43,736 nucleotides of DNA from Methylobacterium sp. (lineage in GTDB: Bacteria > Pseudomonadota > Alphaproteobacteria > Rhizobiales > Beijerinckiaceae): assembly GCF_028290105.1 (NCBI RefSeq), contig NZ_JAQGKL010000142.1, positions 1 through 43,736 on the forward strand. Reading direction: 5' to 3'. Numbering within the stretch: position 1 is the first letter of the stretch; the number at the start of each line of letters is the position of its first letter. Shown here in pieces: positions 33,632-42,782 of the stretch. The position numbers and the translations under genes were made by a program. The notes under the pieces are model-generated. The model saw only the letters and a list, made by a program, of their open reading frames with translations. It was not told the origin of the DNA and searched no databases.

Positions 33632-35029
33632 ATGTCCACCGATCCTTCCATCCCAGCATCGCCGGAGCCCGCGATGGACGGTCTGCCGGTCCGGGAACGC
33701 ATGCTGGCGTTCCTGGCGATCGCGCTCGCCATGACCATGGCGGTGCTCGACGGGGCCATCGTCAACGTGGCCCTGCCAGTGATGGCCAAGGACCTGTCGG
33801 TCGAGCCCTCCGCCGCGATCTTCGTGACCAACAGCTTCCAGATCGCCGTCACGGCCTCCCTGCTGCCGCTGGCTTCGCTCGGCGACATCCTGGGCTATCG
33901 TCGGGTCTATCTCGCGGGCCTGGTGCTGTTCACCCTCGCCTCCCTCGCCTGCGCCTTCGCGCCTTCTCTGGATTGGCTCGTGGCGGCGCGGATCGCGCAG
34001 GGGCTCGGGGCCGCCGGCATCATGAGCGTGAACATCGCGCTCGTGCGCTTCATCTATCCGCACAAGCTGATCGGTCGGGGGGTCGGCAACGTCGCCCTGG
34101 TGGTGGCGATGGCCTCCGCCGCCGGGCCGACGGTGGCGGCCGCGATCCTCTCGGTGGCGACCTGGCCCTGGCTGTTCCTCGTCAACCTGCCGGTAGGGCT
34201 CATCGCCCTGACGGTGGGCGCGCGCACCTTGCCGCTGACGCCGACGAGCGGGGACCGCTTCGACATCCGCAGCGCAATTCTCAACGCCCTGACCTTCGGC
34301 CTCCTCATCATCGGTGTCGACGGGCTCGGCGAGCCTGCCACCCGGAGGCTGGCGCTCGCCGAGATCGCCGCGGCCCTGGCGGTGGGCGCGGTCTTCGTCT
34401 GGACGCAGACCCGCATGGCGCGTCCGCTCCTGCCCGTCGATCTTCTGCGCATCCCGGCCTTCGCGCTCTCGATGGCCACCTCGATCGCGTCGTTCGGGGC
34501 GCAGATGATGGCCTACGTCGCCCTCCCCTTCTACTTCCAGGACGTGCTGCACCTCTCGGAGACGCAGACCGGTTTCCTGATGACGCCGTGGCCCATCGCC
34601 ATCGCCGTGATGGCGCCGATCTCGGGGCGGCTGGCCGACCGGTACGCCCCGGGCCTCCTTGGCGGTCTCGGCCTCGCCCTGATGGCCACGGGCCTGACCG
34701 CGATTGCCCTGCTACCCCTGGGTGCTTCCTATCCCGACATCGCCTGGCGCCTGACCCTCTGCGGCCTCGGCTTCGGACTGTTCCAGTCGCCCAACAACAA
34801 GGTGATCATCACGAGTGCCCCGCGCGACCGCAGCGGCGGGGCGAGCGGCATGCAATCCACCGCCCGCCTCACCGGGCAATCCTTCGGCGCCGCCCTGGTG
34901 GCGGTCATCTTCGGCCTGCACCAGGGGGCCGCGCCGGCTGGCCCTGTCTCCGCCACCCTGTGGTGCGCGGTGGGGCTTGCCGCCTTCGGTGCGCTGGCGA
35001 GCGTGCTGCGGCGCCAGCCCGAGGGCTGA
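33632..35029 (+). CDS. MFS transporter, DHA2-type
   Basis: A 465-residue inner-membrane exporter of the major facilitator superfamily, with about 12-14 hydrophobic helices and the drug:H+ antiporter motifs: AVLDGAIVNVALPVM in helix 1, SLGDILGYRRVYL (motif A, loop 2-3), ARIAQGLGAAGIM in helix 4 and motif C-like AMASAAGPTVAAAI in helix 5. Multidrug-type export is likely; the ligand is unknown. ATG at 33632 follows AGGGG. It shares a 144-base divergent region with the hydrolase gene. Confidence 0.9.
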   Translation: MSTDPSIPASPEPAMDGLPVRERMLAFLAIALAMTMAVLDGAIVNVALPVMAKDLSVEPSAAIFVTNSFQIAVTASLLPLASLGDILGYRRVYLAGLVLFTLASLACAFAPSLDWLVAARIAQGLGAAGIMSVNIALVRFIYPHKLIGRGVGNVALVVAMASAAGPTVAAAILSVATWPWLFLVNLPVGLIALTVGARTLPLTPTSGDRFDIRSAILNALTFGLLIIGVDGLGEPATRRLALAEIAAALAVGAVFVWTQTRMARPLLPVDLLRIPAFALSMATSIASFGAQMMAYVALPFYFQDVLHLSETQTGFLMTPWPIAIAVMAPISGRLADRYAPGLLGGLGLALMATGLTAIALLPLGASYPDIAWRLTLCGLGFGLFQSPNNKVIITSAPRDRSGGASGMQSTARLTGQSFGAALVAVIFGLHQGAAPAGPVSATLWCAVGLAAFGALASVLRRQPEG

Positions 35030-35134
35030 GGGACCGATGCAGACGCCCGTGACATCGCACCAACGCGTGCTCCGGGCGTTGATGCGAGAACTAGGCCTTC
35101 AAGGGTACGACTGCGCTTTTCAAAGGACGCCTTC

Positions 35135-35947
35135 ATGCAACTCGACCTGTCGGGCCGGCGCGCCCTCGTCACCGGTTCCACGAGCGGTATCGGCTACGCC
35201 ATCGCCAAGGCCCTGGCCGAACTCGGCGCGACCGTGGCGATCAACGGGCGTACCCCGGAGCGGGTGCGCGATGCCATCGAGCGCCTGAAACGCGAGACCG
35301 GGCAAGCCGGCTTCATCGCAGCGCCCGGTGACGTCGCCAATCCGGACGGTGCGGCCCGCGTGGTCTCGGGGCTTCCGGACATCGACATCCTCGTCAACAA
35401 CACCGGCATCTTCGAGCCCAAACCCTTCTTCGAGATCCCGGACGAGGATTGGCACCGCTTCTTCGACACCAACGTGATGAGCGGCGTGCGGCTCTCGCGC
35501 GCCTACACGCCCGGCATGGTGAAGCGCGGTTGGGGCCGCGTGGTCTTCATCTCTAGCGAATCGGGCGTGAACATTCCCGTCGAGATGGTCCATTACGGCA
35601 TGACGAAGACGGCACAGCTCGCCATCAGCCGGGGCCTCGCCGAGACCGTGGCAGGCAGCGGCGTCACCGTGAACAGCGTGCTGCCCGGACCGACCCTCTC
35701 GGAGGGGGTCGCCGACTTCATGAAGAGCATGGCTGCAGGAGCCGACGGCGGCACGGCCGGCGAGGTCGACCTCGATGCGGCCGGGCGCGCCTTCGTGGCG
35801 GAACATCGCCCGACCTCGCTGATCGGGCGCCTCGCCACCGTCGAGGAGGTGGCCAGCATGGTGGCCTACATCTGCAGCCCGGCCGCGAGCGCCACCAGCG
35901 GCGCCGCGCTGCGGGTCGATGGGGGCGTGGTGCGCAGCATCGTGTGA
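35135..35947 (+). CDS. SDR family oxidoreductase
   Basis: A 270-residue short-chain dehydrogenase. Cofactor motif TGSTSGIG, DILVNNTGIF, catalytic Ser in FISSESGVNIP and Tyr/Lys in VHYGMTKTAQL, then TVNSVLPGPTLSEGV. The insertion GADGGTAGEVDLDAAGRAF is typical for a subgroup of about 265-270 residues. The likely cofactor is NADP (Arg after the second strand, NGRTPERV). AAAGGA precedes ATG 35135. It ends nine bases from the convergent phoB. Confidence 0.92.
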   Translation: MQLDLSGRRALVTGSTSGIGYAIAKALAELGATVAINGRTPERVRDAIERLKRETGQAGFIAAPGDVANPDGAARVVSGLPDIDILVNNTGIFEPKPFFEIPDEDWHRFFDTNVMSGVRLSRAYTPGMVKRGWGRVVFISSESGVNIPVEMVHYGMTKTAQLAISRGLAETVAGSGVTVNSVLPGPTLSEGVADFMKSMAAGADGGTAGEVDLDAAGRAFVAEHRPTSLIGRLATVEEVASMVAYICSPAASATSGAALRVDGGVVRSIV

Positions 35948-35956
35948 GGGGCGCCC

Positions 35957-36655
35957 TTACTCGCCTTCGAACATCTCGTCGAAGGAGTAGCCCGAACCGC
36001 GCACGGTGCGGATCGGGTCGCTCTGGCGCGGGCGGTTGAGGGCCTTGCGCAGGCGCCCGACATGCACGTCCACGGTACGCTCGACGATGTAGACGTCGTG
36101 GCCCCAGACCCCGTCGAGGAGCTGCTCGCGGGAAAAGACCCGGCCGGGGCTCTGCATCAGGAATTCGAGGAGCTTGAACTCCGTCGGCCCGAGGTGAATC
36201 TCGCGACCCTCGCGGCGAATGCGGTGGCTGACCCGATCGAGCTCGATATCGCCGGCCACCAGGAGGTTGGCCACATGCGCGGGCTTGGCCCGCCGCAGCA
36301 GGGCACGTACCCGGGCCAGAAGCTCCGGCACCGAGAACGGCTTGACGATGTAGTCGTCCGCCCCCGTGCCGAGGCCCCGGATGCGGTCGCCCTCCTCGCC
36401 CCGGGCGGTGAGCATGATCACCGGCAGGCGCTCTGTCTCGCGCCGCGCTCGGATGCGCCGGCACAGCTCGATGCCCGAGAGGGCCGGCAGCATCCAGTCG
36501 AGCAGGACGAGGTCGGGGACCTGCTCCTGCAGGCGCAGGTCCGCCTCGTCGCCCCGCGCGGCCGAATCGACGATGAAACCCTTGGCTTCGAGGTTGTAGC
36601 GGAGGAGGAGGGTCAGGGCCTCCTCGTCCTCGACGATCAGGATACGCGTACTCAT
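35957..36655 (-). CDS. phoB: Phosphate response regulator PhoB
   Basis: A 232-residue OmpR-family regulator that activates the Pho regulon when phosphate is scarce. Receiver domain: acidic pocket VEDEEAL, phosphoacceptor Asp53 in LLDWMLP, Lys in DDYIVKPF. The DNA-binding winged helix has LGPTEFKLLEFLMQSPGRVF, then RTVDVHVGRLRKAL and RGSGYSF. It is last in the pst-pho operon, 29 bases after phoU, so it is expected to be autoregulated through the Pho box before pstS. The partner kinase PhoR is not in the window. Confidence 0.96.
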   Translation of the reverse strand: MSTRILIVEDEEALTLLLRYNLEAKGFIVDSAARGDEADLRLQEQVPDLVLLDWMLPALSGIELCRRIRARRETERLPVIMLTARGEEGDRIRGLGTGADDYIVKPFSVPELLARVRALLRRAKPAHVANLLVAGDIELDRVSHRIRREGREIHLGPTEFKLLEFLMQSPGRVFSREQLLDGVWGHDVYIVERTVDVHVGRLRKALNRPRQSDPIRTVRGSGYSFDEMFEGE

Positions 36656-36684
36656 CGAATGCTTTCGCTCAGGCGGTCAGGGGG

Positions 36685-37410
36685 TCAGGCCGCGCCGGGC
36701 ATCTCCACCGTGGCGTAGTTCGAGGCGTCGTTCTTGGGGCGCTCCCGCTCGGCGAGAAGGTTCTCGCCCGTAACGAGGTAGTGGATCGTCTCGGCGATAT
36801 TGGTGGTGTGGTCGCCGATACGCTCGATATTCTTGGCGACGAACAACAGGTGCGTGCAGAACGAGATGTTGCGCGGGTCTTCCATCATGTAGGTCAGAAG
36901 CTCGCGGAAGAGCGAGTTGTAGAGCGCGTCGATGGCGTCGTCCCGCTCCCAGACGTCCAGCGCCGCCGCGATGTCCCGGCTGGCATAGGCGTCGAGCACG
37001 TCCTTGAGCTGCTCCTGCACGAGGTCGCTCATGTGCTGGACGCCGATGACGATCTTCTGCGGCTGGATCTGGTCGGAGATCGCGACCACGCGCTTGGCGA
37101 CGTTCTTGGCCAGATCCCCGATGCGCTCGAGGTCGTTCGAGACGCGGATCGCCGTTACCGTTTCGCGCAGGTCGATGGCGAGCGGCTGGCGCCGGGCGAT
37201 GAGCAGGATCGCCCGCTCCTCGATCTCGCGCTGGAGGGTGTCGAGGCGGGCATCCGCGGCAATCACCGCCTGGGCGAGCGGCGCGTCGCGGCGCACCAGG
37301 GCCTCGCCGGCTTCGGTCATCATCTTCTCGGCGATGCCGCCCATCTCGGAGATCGAGCGGCGCAGGTCTTCGAGGTCCGTGTCGTAGGATCTGACGATGT
37401 GGTCGGGCAT
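36685..37410 (-). CDS. phoU: Phosphate system regulator PhoU
   Basis: A 241-residue cytosolic protein with two PhoU three-helix bundles; it links PstSCAB to PhoR and turns the system down when phosphate is plentiful. Both repeat signatures are visible: RVSNDLERIGDLAKNVAKR and LLFVAKNIERIGDHTTNIAE, which bind metal clusters in studied members. ATG at 37410 follows CGAGGAG. It lies between pstB and phoB; a strong hairpin sits in the 108-base gap after pstB. Confidence 0.96.
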   Translation of the reverse strand: MPDHIVRSYDTDLEDLRRSISEMGGIAEKMMTEAGEALVRRDAPLAQAVIAADARLDTLQREIEERAILLIARRQPLAIDLRETVTAIRVSNDLERIGDLAKNVAKRVVAISDQIQPQKIVIGVQHMSDLVQEQLKDVLDAYASRDIAAALDVWERDDAIDALYNSLFRELLTYMMEDPRNISFCTHLLFVAKNIERIGDHTTNIAETIHYLVTGENLLAERERPKNDASNYATVEMPGAA

Positions 37411-37483
37411 GTCGCACTCCTCGATCGGGCCCGCCTGTCGGGAGCCCGCCATGGTGGTGGAATCAGGTGCGGGCCGGCTCCCC

Positions 37484-37520
37484 GATCCGCTGTGGACCGA
37501 CATCCGGTCCGCAGAGGATC
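37484..37520 (-). promoter_or_regulatory. Intercistronic hairpin between pstB and phoU
   Basis: CTGTGGACCG (37490-37499) and CGGTCCGCAG (37505-37514) pair with one mismatch around a five-base loop, extended by GATCC/GGATC at 37484-37488 and 37516-37520. It begins at the pstB stop codon. It may protect the upstream transcript or lower phoU-phoB expression relative to the transporter; this is inferred from position only. Confidence 0.45.
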
Positions 37521-38337
37521 AGCCGAAGCGGCCGGTGATGTAATCCTGGGTCTGGCGCTTCTCCGGATTCATGAAGATGCGCGTGGTGGGCCCGAACTCC
37601 ACGAGTTCACCGAGATACATGAAGGCGGTGAACTGAGAGATGCGCGCGGCCTGCTGCATGTTGTGGGTCACGATGACGATCGTGAATTCCGAGCGCAACT
37701 GCTCGATCAGTTCCTCGATGCGGCCGGTGGAGATCGGGTCGAGGGCCGAGGTCGGCTCGTCGAACAGGATCACTTCCGGGCGCTGGGCCACGGTGCGGGC
37801 GATGCACAGACGCTGCTGCTGGCCGCCGGAGAGACCCATTCCGGACTGCTTGAGCTTGTCCTTCACCTCGTCCCACAGCGCCGCCTTGCGCAGGCTTTCC
37901 TCGACGCGCACGTCGAGGTCGGCCTTGGGCAGCTTCTCGTAGAGGCGCAGGCCGAAGGCGACGTTGTCGTAGATCGACATCGGGAACGGCGTCGGCTTCT
38001 GGAACACCATGCCGATGCGCGAACGCAGCTCGTTGAGGTCGATCTTGGGATCGAGGACGTTCTCGCCGTCGAGGAGGATCTCGCCTTCGGCGCGCTGGTC
38101 CGGATAGAGGCTGTAGATCCGGTTGAAGGTGCGCAGCAGGGTCGACTTCCCGCAGCCCGATGGGCCGATGAGCGCCGTGACCTGGCGGTCGTGGAAATTG
38201 AGGTTGACCGACTTCAGGCCGTGGAAGCTGCCGTAATAGAAGTTTAGGTCCTTGACGGCGATACGGATCGGCGAGGTCTCGTCGGCCTTGTGGCGTCCGG
38301 TGAGCTGCGCGGAGGTGATCCCGGGGGCGGCGTTCAT
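37519..38337 (-). CDS. pstB: Phosphate ABC transporter ATPase PstB
   Basis: A 272-residue ATPase powering phosphate uptake at the inner membrane with PstA and PstC. Walker [11 protein letters not shown]-loop [13 protein letters not shown] (diagnostic for PstB), signature [13 protein letters not shown], Walker [14 protein letters not shown] and H-loop VTHNMQQA are all intact. Length is normal. It starts 50 bases after pstA in the same operon. Confidence 0.97.
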   Translation of the reverse strand: MNAAPGITSAQLTGRHKADETSPIRIAVKDLNFYYGSFHGLKSVNLNFHDRQVTALIGPSGCGKSTLLRTFNRIYSLYPDQRAEGEILLDGENVLDPKIDLNELRSRIGMVFQKPTPFPMSIYDNVAFGLRLYEKLPKADLDVRVEESLRKAALWDEVKDKLKQSGMGLSGGQQQRLCIARTVAQRPEVILFDEPTSALDPISTGRIEELIEQLRSEFTIVIVTHNMQQAARISQFTAFMYLGELVEFGPTTRIFMNPEKRQTQDYITGRFG

Positions 38338-38387
38338 CGATTCGGCGTCCTATCGATCGAAGGGCGGGAGAGAAGGCGCGCTGACGG

Positions 38388-39281
38388 TCAGCGCGACCGC
38401 TCGGTCTTGATGACGAACCGGGCCACGACCGAGAGGGCGAGGATCGTGACGGTGATGAGGAGGGCGCCGGCCCAGGCGAGCTGCTGCCAGTTCGGGTAGG
38501 GCGAGAGCGCGAACTGGTAGATCATCACCGGGAGGTTCGGGATGCCGCCCATGAGGTCGGCGCGGAACCAGCTGTTGTTGTTGAGTGCCGTGAACAGCAG
38601 CGGCGCGGTCTCGCCGGCGATGCGGGCGAGCGCCAGGATGATGCCGGTGACGATGCCCGCGCTGGCGCCGCGCCAGGTGATGCTCTTGATGACGATGGAT
38701 GGGGGCGCGCCGAGCGCCGCGCCGGCCTCGCGCAGCGTCGAGGGCACGAGGCGGAGCATGTCCTCGGTGGTCCGCACGATCACCGGAGTGGCGATGATGG
38801 CGAGCGCCACCGCACCGGCCCAGCCGGAATAGGTCCCCATCGGCCGCACCATCAGCGTGTAGACGAACAGGCCGATGAGGATGGACGGCGCCGAGAGCAG
38901 GATGTCGTTGAGGAACCGGATGACGTCGGCGAGCTTCGAGTTGCGGCCGTACTCGGCAAGGTAGGTGCCCGCCATCACGCCGACGGGGGTGGCCACGAGG
39001 ATGCCGAGGGTGGTCAGCACGAGGCTGCCGAGGATCGCGTTGGCGATGCCACCGCCTTCGGAGCCGGGGCCCGGGGTCGGTTCGGTGAAGAGCATCGGCG
39101 AGAAGCCCTTGATGCCCTCGACCACCAGCATGAACAGGATCGAGCCCAGAACCACGATGCCGATGAGCGTGGCGAGCGTGCTCGCCAGGATCAGGGTCTT
39201 GTCGGCGATACGCCGGCCGGGGCGGACGCGGCTGATCCGGGCCGGAGCGGCGGCGGTCGCGAGGGGATTGGTGGCGTCCAT
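38388..39281 (-). CDS. pstA: Phosphate ABC transporter permease PstA
   Basis: A 297-residue inner-membrane permease. About six helices; the segments [38 protein letters not shown] and the EAA coupling loop [20 protein letters not shown], followed by [18 protein letters not shown], are those of PstA. ATG at 39281 is 30 bases after pstC. Confidence 0.96.
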   Translation of the reverse strand: MDATNPLATAAAPARISRVRPGRRIADKTLILASTLATLIGIVVLGSILFMLVVEGIKGFSPMLFTEPTPGPGSEGGGIANAILGSLVLTTLGILVATPVGVMAGTYLAEYGRNSKLADVIRFLNDILLSAPSILIGLFVYTLMVRPMGTYSGWAGAVALAIIATPVIVRTTEDMLRLVPSTLREAGAALGAPPSIVIKSITWRGASAGIVTGIILALARIAGETAPLLFTALNNNSWFRADLMGGIPNLPVMIYQFALSPYPNWQQLAWAGALLITVTILALSVVARFVIKTERSR

Positions 39282-39311
39282 GTGCGGTTCCTGACGTCTC
39301 GGTGAAGGGCC

Positions 39312-40286
39312 TCAGGCGACCTTCGCCCGGCGGGTGAGGAGTCGGGCGATGATCAGGACGACGAAGGTGATGACGAACAGGATGCAGCCCAGCGCCATCA
39401 AGGAGTTCAGCTGCAGGCCGTCGGCCTCGTTGAACTCGTTGGCGATGCGGGACGCGATGGTGGAGCCCGGATCGAAGACCGAGCCGGAGAGGCGGTTGGC
39501 GTTGCCGATGACGAAGGTCACCGCCATGGTCTCGCCGAGCGCCCGGCCGAGACCCAGCATGATCGCGCCGATGATCGAGACCGAGGCCTGGGGCACGAGC
39601 ACGTGGCGCACCACCTCCCAGGTTGTGCAGCCGATGCCGTAGGCGCTCTCGCGCAGGACCGTGGGGATCTGGTCCAGCATGTCGCGGGTGATCGAGGCCA
39701 CGAAGGGCACGATCATGATGGCCAGGATGAAGCCGGCGGTGAGGATGCCGACGCCCGAGGGAACGCGGGCATAGAAAAGGGTGCCGACGATGGGCATGCC
39801 CTCGACCACGTTCGAGACGGGCACCTGCACGAAGCGGGCGAACAGCGGGGCGAATACGAACAGGCCCCACATGCCGTAGATGATGCTCGGCACCGAGGCG
39901 AGGAGTTCGATCGTCATCGCGACGGGCTTGCGCGCCCAGCCGGGGCAGAGCTGCGTCAGGTAGACTGCGATGCCGAGCGAGAGCGGCACGCCGATCAGCA
40001 GGGCGAGGAAGGCGGAGGCCAGGGTGCCGACGATGGCCACGAAGGCCCCGTACTGTTCCTGCCCGATGTTCCAGACGCTCGAGGTGACGAAGCCGAAGCC
40101 GAATTCGTTGAAGGCCGGCCAAGCGCCATAGGCGATGGAGGCCAGGATGCCTGCGAGCACGAACAGCACCAGCAGCGCCGAGCCGTAGGAGGCCGCGCGG
40201 AACAGGCTGTCGCCGAGACCGCCAGGCTTCTTCCGGGCGGAGGCGCGGTCGCGCGTCAGGGCGATCTGGTCAGTCAAGGCGGCCAT
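39312..40286 (-). CDS. pstC: Phosphate ABC transporter permease PstC
   Basis: A 324-residue inner-membrane permease. The N-terminal helix (YGSALLVLFVLAGILASIAY), the lumenal AFNEFGFGFVTSSVWNIG loop, IYLTQ-type YLTQLCPGWARKPV, ELLASVPSIIYGMWGLFVF, the EAA loop LRESAYGIGCTTWEVVRHV and LGRALGETMAVTFVIGNA all match PstC. It lies 205 bases after pstS, with a 10-bp hairpin in the gap that could set the ratio of binding protein to membrane complex. Confidence 0.96.
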   Translation of the reverse strand: MAALTDQIALTRDRASARKKPGGLGDSLFRAASYGSALLVLFVLAGILASIAYGAWPAFNEFGFGFVTSSVWNIGQEQYGAFVAIVGTLASAFLALLIGVPLSLGIAVYLTQLCPGWARKPVAMTIELLASVPSIIYGMWGLFVFAPLFARFVQVPVSNVVEGMPIVGTLFYARVPSGVGILTAGFILAIMIVPFVASITRDMLDQIPTVLRESAYGIGCTTWEVVRHVLVPQASVSIIGAIMLGLGRALGETMAVTFVIGNANRLSGSVFDPGSTIASRIANEFNEADGLQLNSLMALGCILFVITFVVLIIARLLTRRAKVA

Positions 40287-40370
40287 CCGAAAGTCTTCTC
40301 TTCACCGTGCGGCGTCCTACCGCGCGCCGATCATCGGCGCGAGGGGGGATCACCGGATCGTTTCCAAGGG

Positions 40371-40396
40371 AGGCCCGGCGGCTTGGCGCCGGGCCT
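40371..40396 (-). promoter_or_regulatory. Hairpin between pstS and pstC
   Basis: AGGCCCGGCG (40371-40380) and CGCCGGGCCT (40387-40396) form a perfect 10-bp stem with a six-base loop, about 95 bases past the pstS stop codon. No T run follows in either direction. Such hairpins in binding-protein operons usually cause partial termination or protect the pstS message, giving excess PstS. Confidence 0.6.
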
Positions 40397-40474
40397 CGTC
40401 TGTCTCGATCACGCGGGGACGCGGTGGCTCGTCCCCGATCTCGCCGGCTCGAAAGCCCGCGAGGGTTGAGGCTC

Positions 40475-40512
40475 ACATGTCGAAGACGGGCTTACATGTT
40501 GAAGACGGGCTT
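40475..40512. repeat. Tandem 19-bp duplication at pstS 3' end
   Basis: ACATGTCGAAGACGGGCTT (40475-40493) is followed directly by ACATGTTGAAGACGGGCTT (40494-40512), one mismatch in 19. The second copy is the last coding stretch of pstS (KPVFNM); the first lies after its stop codon, so an older 3' end may have been duplicated. Confidence 0.85.
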
Positions 40513-41529
40513 GCCGTCCTTGCCCTTGATCTCCTTCCACGCGTCGTGGATCTGGCCGACGACGGCGTCGGGCAGCGGCACGTAGTCGAGGTCGGTGGCG
40601 AGCTTGTCGCCGTTCTTGTAGGCCCAGTCGAAGAACTTCAGCACATCGGCGGTCTTGGCCGGGTCGGCCGGCTCCTTGTAGACGAGGATGAAGGTGGCGG
40701 CGGTGATCGGCCAGGCGCCCTCACCGGCCTGATCGGTCAGCGAGATGCCGAAGCCGGGGGCGGACTTCCAGTCGGCGCTGGCGGCGGCGGCCTGGAAGGC
40801 CTTGTCGTCGGGCTGCGGGAACTTGCCGGCCTTGTTCTGGATCAGGGTGTGGCTGAGCTTGTTCTGCTTGGCGTAGGCGGACTCGACGTAGCCGATGGCG
40901 TTGGGGACCTGCTTGACGGTGGCGGTCACGCCCTCGTTGCCCTTGCCGCCCTGGCCCACCGGCCAGCTCACCGTGGTGGCCGCGCCGAACTCCTTCTTCC
41001 AGGCCTCGGACGCCTGCGTCAGGTAGGTGGTGAAGATGTTGGTCGTGCCCGACGCGTCCGAGCGGTAGACCGGGGTGATGTTGGCGTCGGGGAGCTTCAC
41101 GCCCTCGTTCAGCTTGGCGATCTTGGCATCCGACCACTTGGCGATCTTGCCGGCGTAGATTTCGGCGATGATCTCACCGGTGAGCTTGAGCTTGCCCGGC
41201 TCGACGCCCGCGATGTTCACCACGGTGACGACGCCGCCCATTACGGTCGGGAATTGAACGAGGCCGTCCTTCTCCAGGGCAGGCCCCTTGAGGGGCGCGT
41301 CGGTGGCGCCGAAATCGACGGTCTTGGCCTGGATCTGCTTGATGCCGCCGCCCGAGCCGATCGACTGGTAGTTCAGGCCCATGCCGCTGTCCTTGCGGTA
41401 GGCTTCCGCCCATTTCGAGTAGACCGGAAAGGGGAAGGTCGCGCCGGCACCCGTGATGTCGGCTGCATGGGCAGGCGCGAGGGTGGCGAGGCCGAGGCTC
41501 GCGAGGACGGCGAGGGTCGTGAATTTCAT
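40492..41529 (-). CDS. pstS: Phosphate-binding protein PstS
   Basis: A 345-residue periplasmic phosphate-binding protein. Signal peptide to about residue 22 (LAVLASLGLATLAPAHA), then ITGAGATFPFPVYSKWAEAY, NYQSIGSGGGIKQI, VDFGATDAPL and YRSDASGTTNIFTTYL, which carry the phosphate-binding Thr, Ser, Asp and Arg contacts. ATG at 41529 follows AGGAG. It is the first gene of the operon, directly behind a Pho box, so it should be strongly induced under phosphate limitation. The last codons are repeated after the stop. Confidence 0.97.
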   Translation of the reverse strand: MKFTTLAVLASLGLATLAPAHAADITGAGATFPFPVYSKWAEAYRKDSGMGLNYQSIGSGGGIKQIQAKTVDFGATDAPLKGPALEKDGLVQFPTVMGGVVTVVNIAGVEPGKLKLTGEIIAEIYAGKIAKWSDAKIAKLNEGVKLPDANITPVYRSDASGTTNIFTTYLTQASEAWKKEFGAATTVSWPVGQGGKGNEGVTATVKQVPNAIGYVESAYAKQNKLSHTLIQNKAGKFPQPDDKAFQAAAASADWKSAPGFGISLTDQAGEGAWPITAATFILVYKEPADPAKTADVLKFFDWAYKNGDKLATDLDYVPLPDAVVGQIHDAWKEIKGKDGKPVFNM

Positions 41530-41595
41530 GTGCTGGTCTCCTGAGGGAGCGTGCTCCGAACGACGGGGTAGAGCACGTCGTCCGTTGTGCACCGC

Positions 41596-41651
41596 GCCAT
41601 ACGTCCGGTTGGGCCAAGGCGGTATGACGAATGCGCGACAGTTCGATGACA
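41596..41651 (-). promoter_or_regulatory. Pho box (three repeats) and -10 for pstS
   Basis: On the reverse strand three 11-base-spaced repeats begin TGTCATC (41651), TGTCGCG (41640) and CGTCATA (41629). This matches the PhoB site, CTGTCAT plus four bases plus CTGTCAC, extended by a third unit. A -10 candidate TATGGC lies at 41601-41596, 17 bases after the last unit, and the transcript would start about 60 bases before the pstS ATG. The rest of the 365-base gap to the CoA ester lyase gene (41652-41894) holds no gene I can support. Confidence 0.8.
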
Positions 41652-41894
41652 CACGCCGCGGCAGTGCCCAGGCGCGGTGCAATCCCGCATTTTGCCGGTG
41701 AACAGCCCGAGCGCGACCGAGCCGGACCCCGGTGGAACCGCCGCCTTGAATCGCGATGCCCGGGACGCTATCGCCGGATCGAGGGCGAATCGTCGTGGGC
41801 CGGAGCATCGCCCGTGCCAGAGCTGCCGCAGGGTCCGGTCCTGCGCGGCCTGATCTGCAAGACGCCGTCGCGGGATGCGCCCAGGAGCCTGACC

Positions 41895-42782
41895 ATGACC
41901 GAGATCCGCCCCCGCCGCAGCGTGCTCGCCATGCCGGGCTCGAATCCCCGGTTGCTGGAGAAGGCCCGGACGCTGCCCGCCGACGTCATCATGATCGACC
42001 TCGAGGACGGCGTCGCGCCCGAGACGCGGGCCGCCACGCGCGAGGCCGTCGCCCGGGCGGTGGCGGAGCGGGGCTTCGGCCGGCGCGAAGTGCTGGTGCG
42101 CATCAACGCCCTCGACACGCCCTACGGCGAGGCCGATCTCGCGGCCATCGCGCCGGCCGGTCCCGACGCGATCGTGGTGCCGAAGGTGACCGGGGCCGAC
42201 GCCCTGGTGGCGGTGGGCTCGCGCCTGCGCCGTCTCGGTGCGCCGGACCGGACCCGAACCTGGGCTATGATCGAGAGCCCGATGGCGATCCTGCATCTGG
42301 CCGAGATCGCCAGTTCGGCCCGGGACGTGGACACCCGCCTCGCCTGCCTCATGGTCGGACCGAACGATCTGGCCAAGGCCAGTCGCCTGCGCCTCGGGGT
42401 GCCGGGCCGTCCGGCGCTGATGCCCTGGCTGATGAGCGTGATCGCTGCGGCCCGCGCCTACGAGATCAACGTCATCGACGGCATCTACAACGACTTTCGC
42501 GATTCCGATGGATTCGCGGCCGAGTGCGCACAGGGGCGCGATTGTGGCTTCGACGGCAAGATGCTGATCCATCCCGACCAGATCGGCCCCGCCAACGCGA
42601 CCTTCGGCCCGAGCGCGGACGAGATCACATGGGCCCGGCGCGTTCAGGCCGCCTTCGCCGAGCCCGAGAACCGGGCTCGCGGCGTCATCGCCCTCGACGG
42701 TCGGATGGTCGAGCGCCTGCACCTGGGCGAAGCCGCCCGCACCGTCGCCCTGGCAGAGGCCATCGCGGCGCGGGCCGCATGA
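41895..42782 (+). CDS. HpcH/HpaI-type CoA ester lyase
   Basis: A 295-residue TIM-barrel enzyme of the citrate lyase beta/malyl-CoA lyase family, which cleaves or forms C-C bonds of CoA esters with Mg. Visible: RRSVLAMPGSNPRLLEKAR, MIDLEDGVAPETRAATREAV, WAMIESPMAILHLAEI (metal-binding Glu), ACLMVGPNDLAKASR and FDGKMLIHPDQIGPAN. Its exact substrate is open: serine-cycle malyl-CoA lyase is a different subgroup, so it may act on other acyl-CoAs or as a thioesterase. CAGGAG precedes ATG 41895. Its stop overlaps the dut start. Confidence 0.85.
   Translation: MTEIRPRRSVLAMPGSNPRLLEKARTLPADVIMIDLEDGVAPETRAATREAVARAVAERGFGRREVLVRINALDTPYGEADLAAIAPAGPDAIVVPKVTGADALVAVGSRLRRLGAPDRTRTWAMIESPMAILHLAEIASSARDVDTRLACLMVGPNDLAKASRLRLGVPGRPALMPWLMSVIAAARAYEINVIDGIYNDFRDSDGFAAECAQGRDCGFDGKMLIHPDQIGPANATFGPSADEITWARRVQAAFAEPENRARGVIALDGRMVERLHLGEAARTVALAEAIAARAA

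Noticed and set aside
33628-35052. Second long forward frame over the MFS gene
   Set aside because: Same strand, other frame; it lacks the transmembrane pattern that the MFS frame shows throughout.
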